Of a stretch of DNA of 64,000 bases, positions 1-7,461 are shown piece by piece. The notes under the pieces were generated by a model. That model did not search any database. It was given only the letters and a program-made list of their open reading frames with translations, and was not told the origin of the DNA. The stretch's first letter is position 1, and each line of letters opens with the position of its first letter. The stretch is from Senimuribacter sp049852125. GTDB lineage: Bacteria > Bacillota > Clostridia > Peptostreptococcales > Anaerovoracaceae. The position numbers and the translations under genes are program-made. The DNA lies in NCBI RefSeq assembly GCF_049852125.1, contig NZ_CP187532.1:2604001-2668000 (forward strand), in the 5' to 3' direction.

Positions 1-829
1 GTTCAAATTTTGCATTGATGTCATCCGCACTTGCAAAGATTGCATTTTTTACAATATCCGCTGTCAACTGTCCATCCTGTGCCATTTCCCTGATTTTTCC
101 AATAGGAACATCAAGATAATCAGCAATAGACTGAATCAGGTTTGGTGCTTGTTCAAAGATGGAATTCAATTCATCACCACGCAACACACCTGAACCCAAA
201 GCCTGTGACAACTGCAACATTGCATTGCTTGCTTCCTGTGTGGATGCACCTGCAATGGTCATCTGCTTCTGAATCAGGTTTGCAAAAGCAACAACTTCTT
301 CTGAACTTCCAAAAGCATCCTTTGCATTGTTTCCAAACTTTGCAACAACTGCTGCCATGTCTGTGAAAGAACCCCTTGCATTCTGTGCTGATGCATAAAC
401 CATATTGACCAGTTCATCTGTGGACTGCAATCCATCATTCATCATGTCAAGTCTTACTTTTGTCATGGTCAATTCATCAGACATGTCCATCACTTTTTCA
501 ACAGTCTGAAATGTCGCATAAGCTGCAACCAGGCTTGTGACCTTTCCAAGCAATCCATCCATAGCAGATGAACCATTTTGAACAGTTCTGTTGAAGTTCT
601 GCTGATGTTCTTCATTATCTTCAATATTGTTTCCAAGCTGTGTGACCTGCTGTGCAGCAGCATCAATTGCCTGTCTTGCCTGGTCAATAGTTCTTGTATT
701 GAAACCAGTGTTCATGGAATCCTGAACAGATTCATAAGCAGAACACATATTGTCCAGTGCAACAATCATGTTGTTGATTGGTGCTGATGCTCTATCAATA
801 ATCTGAATTGATGTTGCTATGCTTGCCAT
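1..829 (-). CDS. Phage tail tape measure protein, N-terminal part (cut by window edge)
   Basis: The frame is open from the ATG at 829 to the window edge, giving about 276 residues of a longer protein. It begins MASIATSIQIIDRASAPINN. Near residues 205-270 it carries the conserved tape-measure N-terminal domain (a GSGVLRGDELNSIFEQAPNL-type stretch followed by a DVPIGKIREMAQDGQLT-type stretch). Tape measure proteins set tail length and are packed inside the tube. It follows the tail chaperone gene, the usual order in contractile-tailed phages. A purine-rich GGTGAAGAAG lies about 5 bases before the ATG. The rest of the gene and all lysis and baseplate genes lie outside the window. Confidence 0.88.
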   Translation of the reverse strand, partial: MASIATSIQIIDRASAPINNMIVALDNMCSAYESVQDSMNTGFNTRTIDQARQAIDAAAQQVTQLGNNIEDNEEHQQNFNRTVQNGSSAMDGLLGKVTSLVAAYATFQTVEKVMDMSDELTMTKVRLDMMNDGLQSTDELVNMVYASAQNARGSFTDMAAVVAKFGNNAKDAFGSSEEVVAFANLIQKQMTIAGASTQEASNAMLQLSQALGSGVLRGDELNSIFEQAPNLIQSIADYLDVPIGKIREMAQDGQLTADIVKNAIFASADDINAKFE

Positions 830-864
830 TGTTCTTCTTCACCATCCTTTCTTGGTATAATTTG

Positions 865-896
865 AAAAGGGATGAACACCAACATTCATCCCTTTT
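865..896 (-). terminator. Hairpin between tail chaperone and tape measure
   Basis: A perfect 12-bp inverted repeat (AAAAGGGATGAA / TTCATCCCTTTT) with an 8-base loop lies just after the frameshift extension stop and 36 bases before the tape measure start. Minus-strand transcripts get only a T4 tail, so it may attenuate or protect mRNA rather than fully terminate. Confidence 0.55.
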
Positions 897-1082
897 TTAT
901 TTTCCTTTCTTTGCCTTTGCTGCTTCTTTCTTTTCCTTGTCGATTCTGATTTTGATTGAAGCAATCACAAAAGCCTTTTCTTCCATACTCAAATTGACAA
1001 ATTGTGAAGGTAAAATGTGAAGTTTCTGCAATGCATAATGTGCAAAGTTTGCTTCTGCATCCCCTTCTTCAATTAGTTTTTT
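897..1082 (-). CDS. -1 frameshift extension of the tail assembly chaperone (GT-type)
   Basis: This frame is open from the slippery site at 1076-1082 to a TAA at 897-899 and has no start codon of its own. After the shift it reads LIEEGDAEANFAHYALQ and ends in a lysine-rich tail (KEKKEAAKAKKGK), adding 59 residues to the 147-residue upstream protein. Long-tailed phages commonly make a short and a frameshifted long tail chaperone (lambda gpG and gpGT), always just upstream of the tape measure gene. The position, the slip site and the open frame all fit. That the shift happens is an inference. Confidence 0.75.
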   Translation of the reverse strand, partial: KKLIEEGDAEANFAHYALQKLHILPSQFVNLSMEEKAFVIASIKIRIDKEKKEAAKAKKGK

Positions 1083-1516
1083 GCTTCTTCAACCTTGTCT
1101 TCCAGTGTAGTGTTGAAACCATTGAAGTTCTGAACAAAGGTTGCAAATTCCTGATATTCACCAGGGTTATCAATCATTTCTTTCAGCAAATCCTCAGGTG
1201 ACATCACACCATAAGAATCCTGCAAGTCTTTGTCATAAAGGTTTGGTTCAACCACACATGCACAAATCATTTTGCCAATATATTTGCTTGTATCAAGTTT
1301 CGGTCTGAACATGTTTGGTTTTCCCTTGACAGGAACTTCAATCATGCATTCATCCCTGATTGCATCATTTTCCTTGGTTATTAAAGGTTTGATTGTCCAA
1401 GGAAGAGGATTGCCCTTTGCATCCACAAGGGATTTTGTTGCTGCAAAAGTTGTATTTTCTCTTTTGATTTTGTTTGCTTTCAAAAATCTGCTTAAATCTG
1501 ACATGGTATATACCAC
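1073..1516 (-). CDS. Phage tail assembly chaperone, short form (XkdN/gpG-like)
   Basis: A 147-residue protein encoded between the tail tube and tape measure genes, where myophages of the PBSX/XkdN type keep their tail assembly chaperone. It starts MVYTMSDLSRFLKANK; the second ATG (MSDLSR, 1504) is also possible. The role is to hold the tape measure protein during tail assembly. Its last codons are GCA AAA AAC TAA, so the stop directly follows a canonical slippery heptamer, and the -1 frame continues for 59 codons. The assignment rests on synteny and the frameshift signal more than on recognisable residues. Confidence 0.75.
   Translation of the reverse strand: MVYTMSDLSRFLKANKIKRENTTFAATKSLVDAKGNPLPWTIKPLITKENDAIRDECMIEVPVKGKPNMFRPKLDTSKYIGKMICACVVEPNLYDKDLQDSYGVMSPEDLLKEMIDNPGEYQEFATFVQNFNGFNTTLEDKVEEAKN
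1076..1082 (-). other. Programmed -1 ribosomal frameshift slippery site A AAA AAC
   Basis: On the minus strand the zero-frame codons are GCA AAA AAC TAA. The heptamer A AAA AAC matches the X XXY YYZ rule exactly and is followed at once by the zero-frame stop. The -1 frame downstream is open for 59 codons and ends before the tape measure gene. Confidence 0.8.
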
Positions 1517-1533
1517 CTTTCTGTTTTATTCTA

Positions 1534-1575
1534 AAAAAATAAGACCCACATGCCTGTTTTGAAGACATGTGGGTC
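1534..1575 (-). terminator. Rho-independent terminator after the tail tube gene
   Basis: A perfect 10-bp stem (GACCCACATG / CATGTGGGTC, 1543-1552 and 1566-1575) is followed on the minus strand by TTATTTTTTT. It lies between the tube gene and the chaperone gene. This would give the highly expressed tube protein more transcript than the chaperone. Confidence 0.8.
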
Positions 1576-1582
1576 AAAATGT

Positions 1583-2056
1583 TTACTGCATACCATCAAG
1601 CAACTTGAAGGTTTCAGGCATCTTGAAGTCTTCAAAAGTGAAATTCAGTTCTTCATCCAGGTATTCACCATCAGCATCAAACTTTGCCAGGATGCCACCA
1701 TCAATATTGCAGTCCATGAAGACAACTGTTTGTCTGCCTGCTGCACTTGTAGGGTCATCATTGGTCACCTGAATTTCAAAATAGACATCTTCACCAGTGT
1801 CCTTGTATTTCAGCATCATTTCCCTGAAAATACTGGTGTTATAGTGGAAGGTTGCTGAACCAGTACCTTTCCAACCAGTTGACTTGTTTCCAGTTCCTGT
1901 TCTTCCAAGGATAGGAACTTCTGTCTTTGTCCTTTCAAAATTTGCTTCAAAATTGATTGCCTGCATGAAGTTGTATCTGTTGTTTCCAATTGTGATGAAA
2001 CATTCTGCCAACTTTGCAGAAATGGAATCTTTTGCTTTCATTGTGATATTAGACAT
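1583..2056 (-). CDS. Tail tube protein (XkdM-like)
   Basis: A 157-residue protein resembling the XkdM/DUF2001 tail tube family: short N-terminus, then FMQAINFEANFERTKTEVP and a GRTGTGNKSTGWKGTGSATF segment, and a C-terminal FTFEDFKMPETF segment. Tube proteins stack as hexamers into the inner tail tube of contractile tails. It sits right after the sheath gene (17-base gap), the normal pairing for a myophage. A strong terminator follows it. Confidence 0.85.
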   Translation of the reverse strand: MSNITMKAKDSISAKLAECFITIGNNRYNFMQAINFEANFERTKTEVPILGRTGTGNKSTGWKGTGSATFHYNTSIFREMMLKYKDTGEDVYFEIQVTNDDPTSAAGRQTVVFMDCNIDGGILAKFDADGEYLDEELNFTFEDFKMPETFKLLDGMQ

Positions 2057-2073
2057 TCTGATTCACCCCTTTC

Positions 2074-3381
2074 TTACATCACTGTGACAGTCATATAAAG
2101 TTTTGCCATTGCATTGACAACAGTCACTGCATCCTGAACAACAACCGCTTTCTTTGTGTCACCCTGGGAAACCTTTACATCTTCATCAGTGAAGTTTTCA
2201 ATTGCTCTGATGTCCTGCAACTGCTCATGATGCTTGACAATATCTGCCCAAAGACTGATTCTGCCTGCTTCATCATTTGGAACAGCACCAAGATATTTTG
2301 TGTTGAAAAGCACTGCAATGTCATTTGCAATTTGGTCAATCACTCTGATTGTCTGATTGTCCTTGAAGATATATGCCTTTGTTTCCGTTTCCGTAACAAG
2401 GGAATTGATGTCTTCAAGAACTCTGATGTCATCACCGACCTGATGAAGTGTGAATTCACCTGCCTGAATTGCTTTTGTCAACTGTGTCTGTGTATAGTCA
2501 ACATTGATTGCAAATTCACCATCATAAACCTTATTCAGATTTGATTTGTTCACTGCACATCCTGCTGAAATACCAGTCACCCAATAAATAAGGGATGCTT
2601 CTGACCATCCTTCATCAGATGTCTTGTTCTTCACATTGATAACACCTTCATAATCAGATGCCTTGTTATAAAGAATCACCTGGAACTTTGCACCGACTTC
2701 ATCACGCATTCTTTTACAAAATGCATCATAAAGACTTTTGATGGTGTTTTCTGTGGTAACAACACCCATTGCATTAAATGAATAAGATTCAATCTTGTCC
2801 AAATATGCCTGGTGATTTGTTCCTGTGACATTACCATTTGTTCCACCTTCAAGTGGTGTTCCTGCTGTGCTTGAAAGTTCCGCACTGGACTTGAATGTCA
2901 CATAATCATTTGCAACAAGGTCTGCTGCTTTTGCAACAGTCTGACTGTCAACCATAACAGTTCCAAGATAGGTGTTGACATCAAAAAGACTGTCATCATC
3001 CACATTCACCTGAACCTGAATCTTGATGTCATTTCCCCTTGTTCCTGCATACTTTGCAGTTGCAAAGGTATTGGATGCCTTAACACCATCACCATTCAAT
3101 CTGTATGCAAACAGTGTGGTGATGTTCTTGAACAGGTCACGAAGACCTTTTAACTTTTCACTGGTGTAATCATAACCAAAGATTTTCATAGAATTCTTCT
3201 GAAAATCTGCATTTGTTACTTCAAACACTTCCCCTTCAATGCCCCAATCAAGTTCAAGTGGCATTGTTGCATAACCCCTGTCAGACAATGTTGCAGTTGC
3301 AGTTGCAAGTGAAACAAAGTTGATATATGCACCAGGAAGCACTTTGTTCTGAACAGTAAATGTTCCACCGCCTAAAGCCAT
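2074..3381 (-). CDS. Contractile tail sheath protein (XkdK-like)
   Basis: A 435-residue protein starting MALGGGTFTVQNKVLPGAYINF, the typical N-terminus of Firmicutes tail sheath proteins, where the PGAYINF stretch is conserved. A YAGTRGNDIKIQV segment and the C-terminal region with WADIVKHHEQLQDI also fit the phage sheath family. The sheath surrounds the tube and contracts to drive injection. Its presence defines the prophage as a myophage. The start has a clear RBS and the gene is followed directly by the tube gene. Confidence 0.9.
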   Translation of the reverse strand: MALGGGTFTVQNKVLPGAYINFVSLATATATLSDRGYATMPLELDWGIEGEVFEVTNADFQKNSMKIFGYDYTSEKLKGLRDLFKNITTLFAYRLNGDGVKASNTFATAKYAGTRGNDIKIQVQVNVDDDSLFDVNTYLGTVMVDSQTVAKAADLVANDYVTFKSSAELSSTAGTPLEGGTNGNVTGTNHQAYLDKIESYSFNAMGVVTTENTIKSLYDAFCKRMRDEVGAKFQVILYNKASDYEGVINVKNKTSDEGWSEASLIYWVTGISAGCAVNKSNLNKVYDGEFAINVDYTQTQLTKAIQAGEFTLHQVGDDIRVLEDINSLVTETETKAYIFKDNQTIRVIDQIANDIAVLFNTKYLGAVPNDEAGRISLWADIVKHHEQLQDIRAIENFTDEDVKVSQGDTKKAVVVQDAVTVVNAMAKLYMTVTVM

Positions 3382-3382
3382 T

Positions 3383-3565
3383 TTACTTCACCATTCCTTT
3401 CATAAATTTTTCAATCATGTCATCCACTTCTTCAATGGACTTTTCTGAACCATCAGTCCAAAGGGCATTGATGACATCATGTCTGTTGTAATATTTGTTT
3501 GATGCAAGAATCTGTTCCTTGCTATACTTGGAAACAGCTTCCTGCACAACTTCTTTCTTTGCCAT
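3383..3565 (-). CDS. Small phage protein before the tail sheath, unknown function
   Basis: A 60-residue charged protein starting MAKKEVVQEAVSKYSKEQI and ending two bases before the sheath gene start, so it is probably translationally coupled to it. Small genes of this kind are common upstream of sheath genes in PBSX-like modules. No domain was recognised. It is probably helical. Confidence 0.65.
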   Translation of the reverse strand: MAKKEVVQEAVSKYSKEQILASNKYYNRHDVINALWTDGSEKSIEEVDDMIEKFMKGMVK

Positions 3566-3574
3566 TCTTTCACC

Positions 3575-4000
3575 TTATCCTTTCACATCAGTGCTATAAT
3601 CATAAGATTCCATTGTAGGTGTTCCTTCCTGCATCTTATACATGAACATGTCATAGTTCACAAAAAACGAAAGTACACCATCACTTGTTTCACTACTCAT
3701 ATTTGTTCCCCTGCACAAATCACCATCAACTGTTATCAGTTCCAGGCATTCAAACAACCTTTCCCTGACTTCATTGATTTCCTTGTTCTTTTCTTCACCT
3801 TTTGGAAAATAGTGAATGCAGAACTGATTCTTTCTGAAATATCTTCTTCCAAGGAACTGTTCATTTGTAGGATTCAGACATAAAATGGAAAAACAAGGTT
3901 CATTCAAACCTTGTTCAACTGATTCAGTATAAATTTCATAGTCATCACCAAATTCAGCATTGATTGCAACACTGATTCCATCAATGATTTTGTTTATCAT
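3575..4000 (-). CDS. Phage tail terminator family protein (DUF6838-like)
   Basis: A 141-residue protein with the pattern of Firmicutes tail-terminator proteins: an N-terminal helix (MINKIIDGISVAINAEFG), then EQGLNEPCFSI, and a LGRRYFRKNQFCIHYFP strand pair. Such proteins cap the tail and join it to the head. It overlaps the upstream HK97-gp10-like gene by four bases. The position between gp10-like and sheath genes supports the call. Confidence 0.7.
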   Translation of the reverse strand: MINKIIDGISVAINAEFGDDYEIYTESVEQGLNEPCFSILCLNPTNEQFLGRRYFRKNQFCIHYFPKGEEKNKEINEVRERLFECLELITVDGDLCRGTNMSSETSDGVLSFFVNYDMFMYKMQEGTPTMESYDYSTDVKG

Positions 4001-4467
4001 CTGAAAACTTCACCCAACTTTCTTTTCAGTTTGTTTTCAAGAATCTTTGCAGCATCACCCTGAACTTCCTGTTCTGAAATGGTCAGCATAAATTTTCCTT
4101 CAACCCATCCTTCATGATTCCTGGTTCTATGACCAAATTCCACATAAGATGCATATTCAACTGGATTCACCACTTCAATAACATAAGTATTTCCATAATG
4201 ATTCACACGCAATGAATCAGCATAAGCCTTTCCACCTTGTGTTTTTCCACCAGTCCAACCCCTGCGAAGTGTACCGCCTTTTTTTCCTGTGCTTGCAGGA
4301 TATTGTCCAACAGGTGTCCTTTTGATAACCTTTGCAAGCAACCTTGCAGCCAGTTCTTTTGCACAAGATTCAATGAAGTCATTGATTTGGTCATCATTCA
4401 ATGATGCTTCCATCTTCCTTCTGAACTCTTGCAATTCCCTAAAATCGACATTTCCACCGCTTGCCAT
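3997..4467 (-). CDS. HK97 gp10-like / XkdI-like tail completion protein
   Basis: About 156 residues starting MASGGNVDFRELQEF. The central KRTPVGQYP segment and the VEYASYVEFGHRTRNHEG motif are the signature of HK97-gp10 type proteins, which complete the head-tail joint. I chose the ATG at 4467 because it overlaps the upstream TAA as TAATG; an in-frame start three codons earlier exists. Confidence 0.82.
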   Translation of the reverse strand: MASGGNVDFRELQEFRRKMEASLNDDQINDFIESCAKELAARLLAKVIKRTPVGQYPASTGKKGGTLRRGWTGGKTQGGKAYADSLRVNHYGNTYVIEVVNPVEYASYVEFGHRTRNHEGWVEGKFMLTISEQEVQGDAAKILENKLKRKLGEVFR

Positions 4468-4847
4468 TATGCCCACCCCTTAAAGATTTCAACCACTATT
4501 TCCTGGTGTGTGCTATAAGTTGCAGGAATACCACTGGACTTATAATCTGTGGTGACACCATTCTGTGTGATTGTTAGCTTTGAACCAGGCTTGACAACAA
4601 TTTCAGGTGCAAGGAATACTTCTGTTACTTGGACAAGTGCGGATGCAGCATTTTCATTTGGATTTGTATTGTTGATTGTCTTGAAAGACAATCTGCAAGG
4701 AATATCTTCCTGAACAATCACATCCTGAAAACCTGTTGATTTGTTATCTTTTTGAACTTTTTGGTGTTCAGTAATTGTGCACGTTCCTTCATACATGGAT
4801 TCAATTGCTTTTCTTGCTTTTTTCACCATCTTATTTTTCTGAAACAT
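4467..4847 (-). CDS. Putative head closure or stopper protein (XkdH-like position)
   Basis: A 126-residue protein rich in beta-strand sequence: CTITEHQKVQ, CRLSFKTI, PGSKLTITQNGVTTDYKSSG. It lies between the connector protein and the gp10-like protein, where head closure (stopper) proteins are found. Its start overlaps the upstream gene by 25 bases and its stop overlaps the next start. The function is inferred from synteny and composition. Confidence 0.6.
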   Translation of the reverse strand: MFQKNKMVKKARKAIESMYEGTCTITEHQKVQKDNKSTGFQDVIVQEDIPCRLSFKTINNTNPNENAASALVQVTEVFLAPEIVVKPGSKLTITQNGVTTDYKSSGIPATYSTHQEIVVEIFKGWA

Positions 4848-5275
4848 ATCAAATCACCTTCCCCTTGATTCATCAGATAGTTCACCAGTTGATTGAACCT
4901 GGATTCATCAGATGACCCTGCATCAAAATTGATTTGAGTGTCACCTTCTTTGATGCTTGTGATAGCACCATCCAAGTCAAGTTCACCAATGTTCAACTGT
5001 CCAGTCTGTTTTTTTGTGAACAAAAATTCACCACAAATCCTGTCAACCGCTGCATTAAATAAACCATCAGGGATTGAATCAGTGTTGCAAAAATTCTTGA
5101 TGTGATTTTCAACTTTTTGCATACAAAAACATAAAACCCAACCATCATCTTCTTCCAGGTTATACCCAAAAGAAACCAGTCTTTTCAGAACCGCTTCATA
5201 GAATGGTTCTGAAAGACTGGTGTTGTTCATAATAGTCAGGATGTTTGCAAGAACTTTTTGAATCATTTCATTCAT
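4823..5275 (-). CDS. Head-tail connector (adaptor) protein, gp6/YqbG-like
   Basis: A 150-residue, mostly helical protein starting MNEMIQKVLANILTIMNNTS, with FNAAVDRICGEFLF in the middle. Helical connectors of the gp6/YqbG type follow the major capsid gene and build the ring below the portal. The gene order capsid, connector, stopper, gp10, terminator supports the call. The sequence match itself is only moderate. Confidence 0.65.
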   Translation of the reverse strand: MNEMIQKVLANILTIMNNTSLSEPFYEAVLKRLVSFGYNLEEDDGWVLCFCMQKVENHIKNFCNTDSIPDGLFNAAVDRICGEFLFTKKQTGQLNIGELDLDGAITSIKEGDTQINFDAGSSDESRFNQLVNYLMNQGEGDLICFRKIRW

Positions 5276-5297
5276 TCAGCAACACCCCTTTCATCAA

Positions 5298-6374
5298 TTA
5301 ACCCTTGGAAACAATCTTGCAAAGTGCAATTGCCTTGTGTGGAATTGCCTTTGTACCATCATTGATGATGTTCCAGTTTGTTCCAGTTGCAAGGTCAGTG
5401 TTGGAAGCAGATGCAGTGATGGAAGCAGGTTTCTCAAAGGAAATACCATCAACACCACAAATGAATCTGTCACGCACATAAAGTGTGTCCTGACCACCAT
5501 TTGTTTTAGGGTCACGGCTCATTTCATAAGGAACTGCATCACCAATGTCATCCAGGGTGATTGAACCATTACCAAGAACATAAGTGGTGTATGCAGTGTA
5601 TGCTTCAACACCTTCTGCTGCTTCAACTTCTGTTGCAGGCATGTTGTCATCAATAAGAACAGTTCTTCCATTCCAAGTTGCAAGTGCAAGTTCTCTTTCA
5701 ATACCATCTGCATCAGTCTGTGTCATGTACTTCAACAGCTTGATGTTTTCAAGGTTTGTTGCAACTTCACTGTGCATGATGACAAGTTTGAAGATGTTCT
5801 TGTTGTCACCGCCTGCTTTCTGAATTGCCTTGTTTAAGGTTGTAGAACCAACAAGTGCTTCATCACCAGTGTTTCCAGTGATGTCATAGACATGCTTTTC
5901 AAGGAATTCCTTTGCTGCCTTTTCAGCAACACCAGTTCCAGTTGCTTTCATGCTGAAAACACCTGAAAGGATTGCAAGCATCATTGCCTGCTTAACATCC
6001 ATCTTGTAGTCAGCAATCTGTGCAGCAACATTGTCCATGAAATCAGTACCTGCTGTGATGTTCTTGCTGAAAGACTTTTCAGTCCAACCATCCATTCTGC
6101 TTGCCACAATGAATCCCTGTTCATAAGTGGTTGTGTTGCTGCTTTCAATGTCATGTCCACCATCATTGTTCTGACTGGTAGAACCATCAATTCTGCCAAA
6201 ATAAGGAACTCTTGCATAAAGAGAACCAGTCTGATTTGCAAGGGCATCATGTGCATTCTGATTTGTACCAACTGCACCACTCTTTGCAAGTTCGTTTTTA
6301 GTTACATTAGGAATTCGGTCAACATACTTGCCGAATGCCTGGGGATTGAAACTTTTGGAATCAAATTTTGCCAT
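5298..6374 (-). CDS. Major capsid protein
   Basis: A 358-residue protein directly after the scaffold gene. It starts MAKFDSKSFNPQAFGKYVDR and has features of HK97-fold coat proteins of Firmicutes myophages: an N-terminal arm, LYARVPYFGRIDGS, a long central domain with KDMN-type alternation, LVIMHSEVATNLENIKLL (helix and loop typical of these coats) and a C-terminal YVRDRFICGVDGISF segment. It forms the icosahedral shell. Glycine, asparagine and threonine content is high, as expected. Confidence 0.88.
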   Translation of the reverse strand: MAKFDSKSFNPQAFGKYVDRIPNVTKNELAKSGAVGTNQNAHDALANQTGSLYARVPYFGRIDGSTSQNNDGGHDIESSNTTTYEQGFIVASRMDGWTEKSFSKNITAGTDFMDNVAAQIADYKMDVKQAMMLAILSGVFSMKATGTGVAEKAAKEFLEKHVYDITGNTGDEALVGSTTLNKAIQKAGGDNKNIFKLVIMHSEVATNLENIKLLKYMTQTDADGIERELALATWNGRTVLIDDNMPATEVEAAEGVEAYTAYTTYVLGNGSITLDDIGDAVPYEMSRDPKTNGGQDTLYVRDRFICGVDGISFEKPASITASASNTDLATGTNWNIINDGTKAIPHKAIALCKIVSKG

Positions 6375-6423
6375 TTTGTTTCACCTTTTCCTTTCATAAA
6401 ATAGTTTTTGTGTTCTTGGTGCT

Positions 6424-7029
6424 TTAGATTTTTGCATCAGGATTTTCAGCAAGATATGCCATCATTTCAGAATAGGTCATCTTGGAAGTATCAACCCCAT
6501 GGTCACCTTCTTCATTTCCTGATTCACCAGGTTTTGCACCTTTCACCTGGGTCTGCTTTTTAGCAGTAAAAAGGAACTTTGTGTCATCTGCCTTGGTAAG
6601 TGCTTCAATCTGTTCTGCAAGACCTTTCACTGTGCCATCATCAGCAAGTTCAGCCTTGTCCAAATCTTTCAGGAAAGGAACAACAGCCTTTGCATTGATT
6701 GCACCTGAACTTGTCAGTGCAGCTTCAACAGCAGCATCAACCTTCATTTTCTTGATTTCAGCAGCGTGTGCTTCATCTTTTGCTTTATTGTCAGCCTGCA
6801 ATGTTGCAATCTGCTGTTTCATTGCTTCCACATCACCTGTGGAATTCTTCAAGGTTTCAAGCTGTCCATCCCTGTCACGAAGGTCAAGTTCCAACTTCTT
6901 TTTTTCGTTGTTCACTTCATCAAACCTTGTCTTTGGGATGAAACCTTTAAGTTCTTCCTGGGAAGCAGCTTCACACTTCTTTGCAGTTTCTTCATCAATT
7001 CCTAACTTCACAAATTCTTCTTTTTTCAT
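6424..7029 (-). CDS. Capsid scaffold protein (Phage_GP20 / DUF4355 type)
   Basis: A 201-residue protein with an N-terminal KLGIDEETAKKCEAASQEELKGFIPK segment, a coiled coil around residues 38-95 (FDEVNNEKKKLELDLRDRDGQ onward), an alanine-rich helix, and a C-terminal MTYSEMMAYLAENPDAKI tail. This is the pattern of Phage_GP20 minor structural or scaffold proteins, located just before the major capsid gene. It guides capsid assembly and is removed afterwards. Confidence 0.85.
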   Translation of the reverse strand: MKKEEFVKLGIDEETAKKCEAASQEELKGFIPKTRFDEVNNEKKKLELDLRDRDGQLETLKNSTGDVEAMKQQIATLQADNKAKDEAHAAEIKKMKVDAAVEAALTSSGAINAKAVVPFLKDLDKAELADDGTVKGLAEQIEALTKADDTKFLFTAKKQTQVKGAKPGESGNEEGDHGVDTSKMTYSEMMAYLAENPDAKI

Positions 7030-7198
7030 TTTTCAATACCATCCTTTCTTCAAAAACATTATTTTTTCATGGTTCAGTCCATGTCCATTTGAACTTGTTC
7101 TTTTACATCTGCAATCCTAAAAAGATGACCTTGGATTGAAACCCAAAAGATTCTTTGTGATTGTGTCTTTTTATGTCATACACCAGGACAATAAAAAA

Positions 7199-7255
7199 TT
7201 AGCCTTGCTGAAAGGAAGTTACTTCTGTGTCACCCCTGCACATTTTCTTCTTCAT
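7199..7255 (-). CDS. Possible 18-residue micro-ORF inside the hairpin region
   Basis: An ATG at 7255 opens an 18-codon frame reading MKKKMCRGDTEVTSFQQG with a TAA at 7199. It lies inside the long hairpin before the capsid genes. No strong ribosome binding site is visible. It could be a leader peptide or chance. Confidence 0.3.
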   Translation of the reverse strand: MKKKMCRGDTEVTSFQQG

Positions 7256-7290
7256 AGATTTTTCAGCAAGTCTGATGTTTTACCGCATTA

Positions 7291-7316
7291 AAAAAGCACC
7301 CTTTTCAGGTGCTTTT
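7291..7316 (-). terminator. Rho-independent terminator after the 47-residue gene
   Basis: Nine-bp stem AAAAGCACC / GGTGCTTTT with a 7-base loop, followed on the minus strand by a T6 run. It separates the portal-MuF unit from the scaffold-capsid unit. Confidence 0.85.
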
Positions 7317-7317
7317 C

Positions 7318-7461
7318 TTAATCAACCATTTTGTCAGGTTGATTGTGTTCCTTCATCCAGGCTTCAAATTCTTCTTTGACTTCCTGTGGGGCATTTTCTT
7401 TCAAATGCCAGTTGTCAGGTTCAGGAACAAAATATTCACTTGTAAAAAATGTAGGCATCAT
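7318..7461 (-). CDS. 47-residue phage protein coupled to MuF gene, unknown function
   Basis: The protein starts MMPTFFTSEYFVPEPDNWHL and ends HNQPDKMVD. Its ATG overlaps the TGA of the MuF gene as ATGA, so translation is probably coupled. It is acidic with several tryptophans and prolines. Because it directly follows a MuF protein with a toxin-like protease domain, an immunity or regulatory role is thinkable, but nothing in the sequence proves it. Confidence 0.6.
   Translation of the reverse strand: MMPTFFTSEYFVPEPDNWHLKENAPQEVKEEFEAWMKEHNQPDKMVD

Larger units (their letters stand above)
7030..7317 (-). other. Structured noncoding stretch between MuF/small gene and scaffold
   Basis: About 290 bases without a clear gene. 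On the minus strand it holds a terminator (7291-7316), a long hairpin (7204-7270) with perfect 10-bp arms CTTGCTGAAA / TTTCAGCAAG followed by GCTAATTTTTT, a 6-bp CAATCC/GGATTG stem and a 5-bp GTTCA/TGAAC stem further down. The scaffold and capsid genes start just after it. It may be an mRNA leader or processed RNA; this is inference from folding potential only. Confidence 0.4.
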
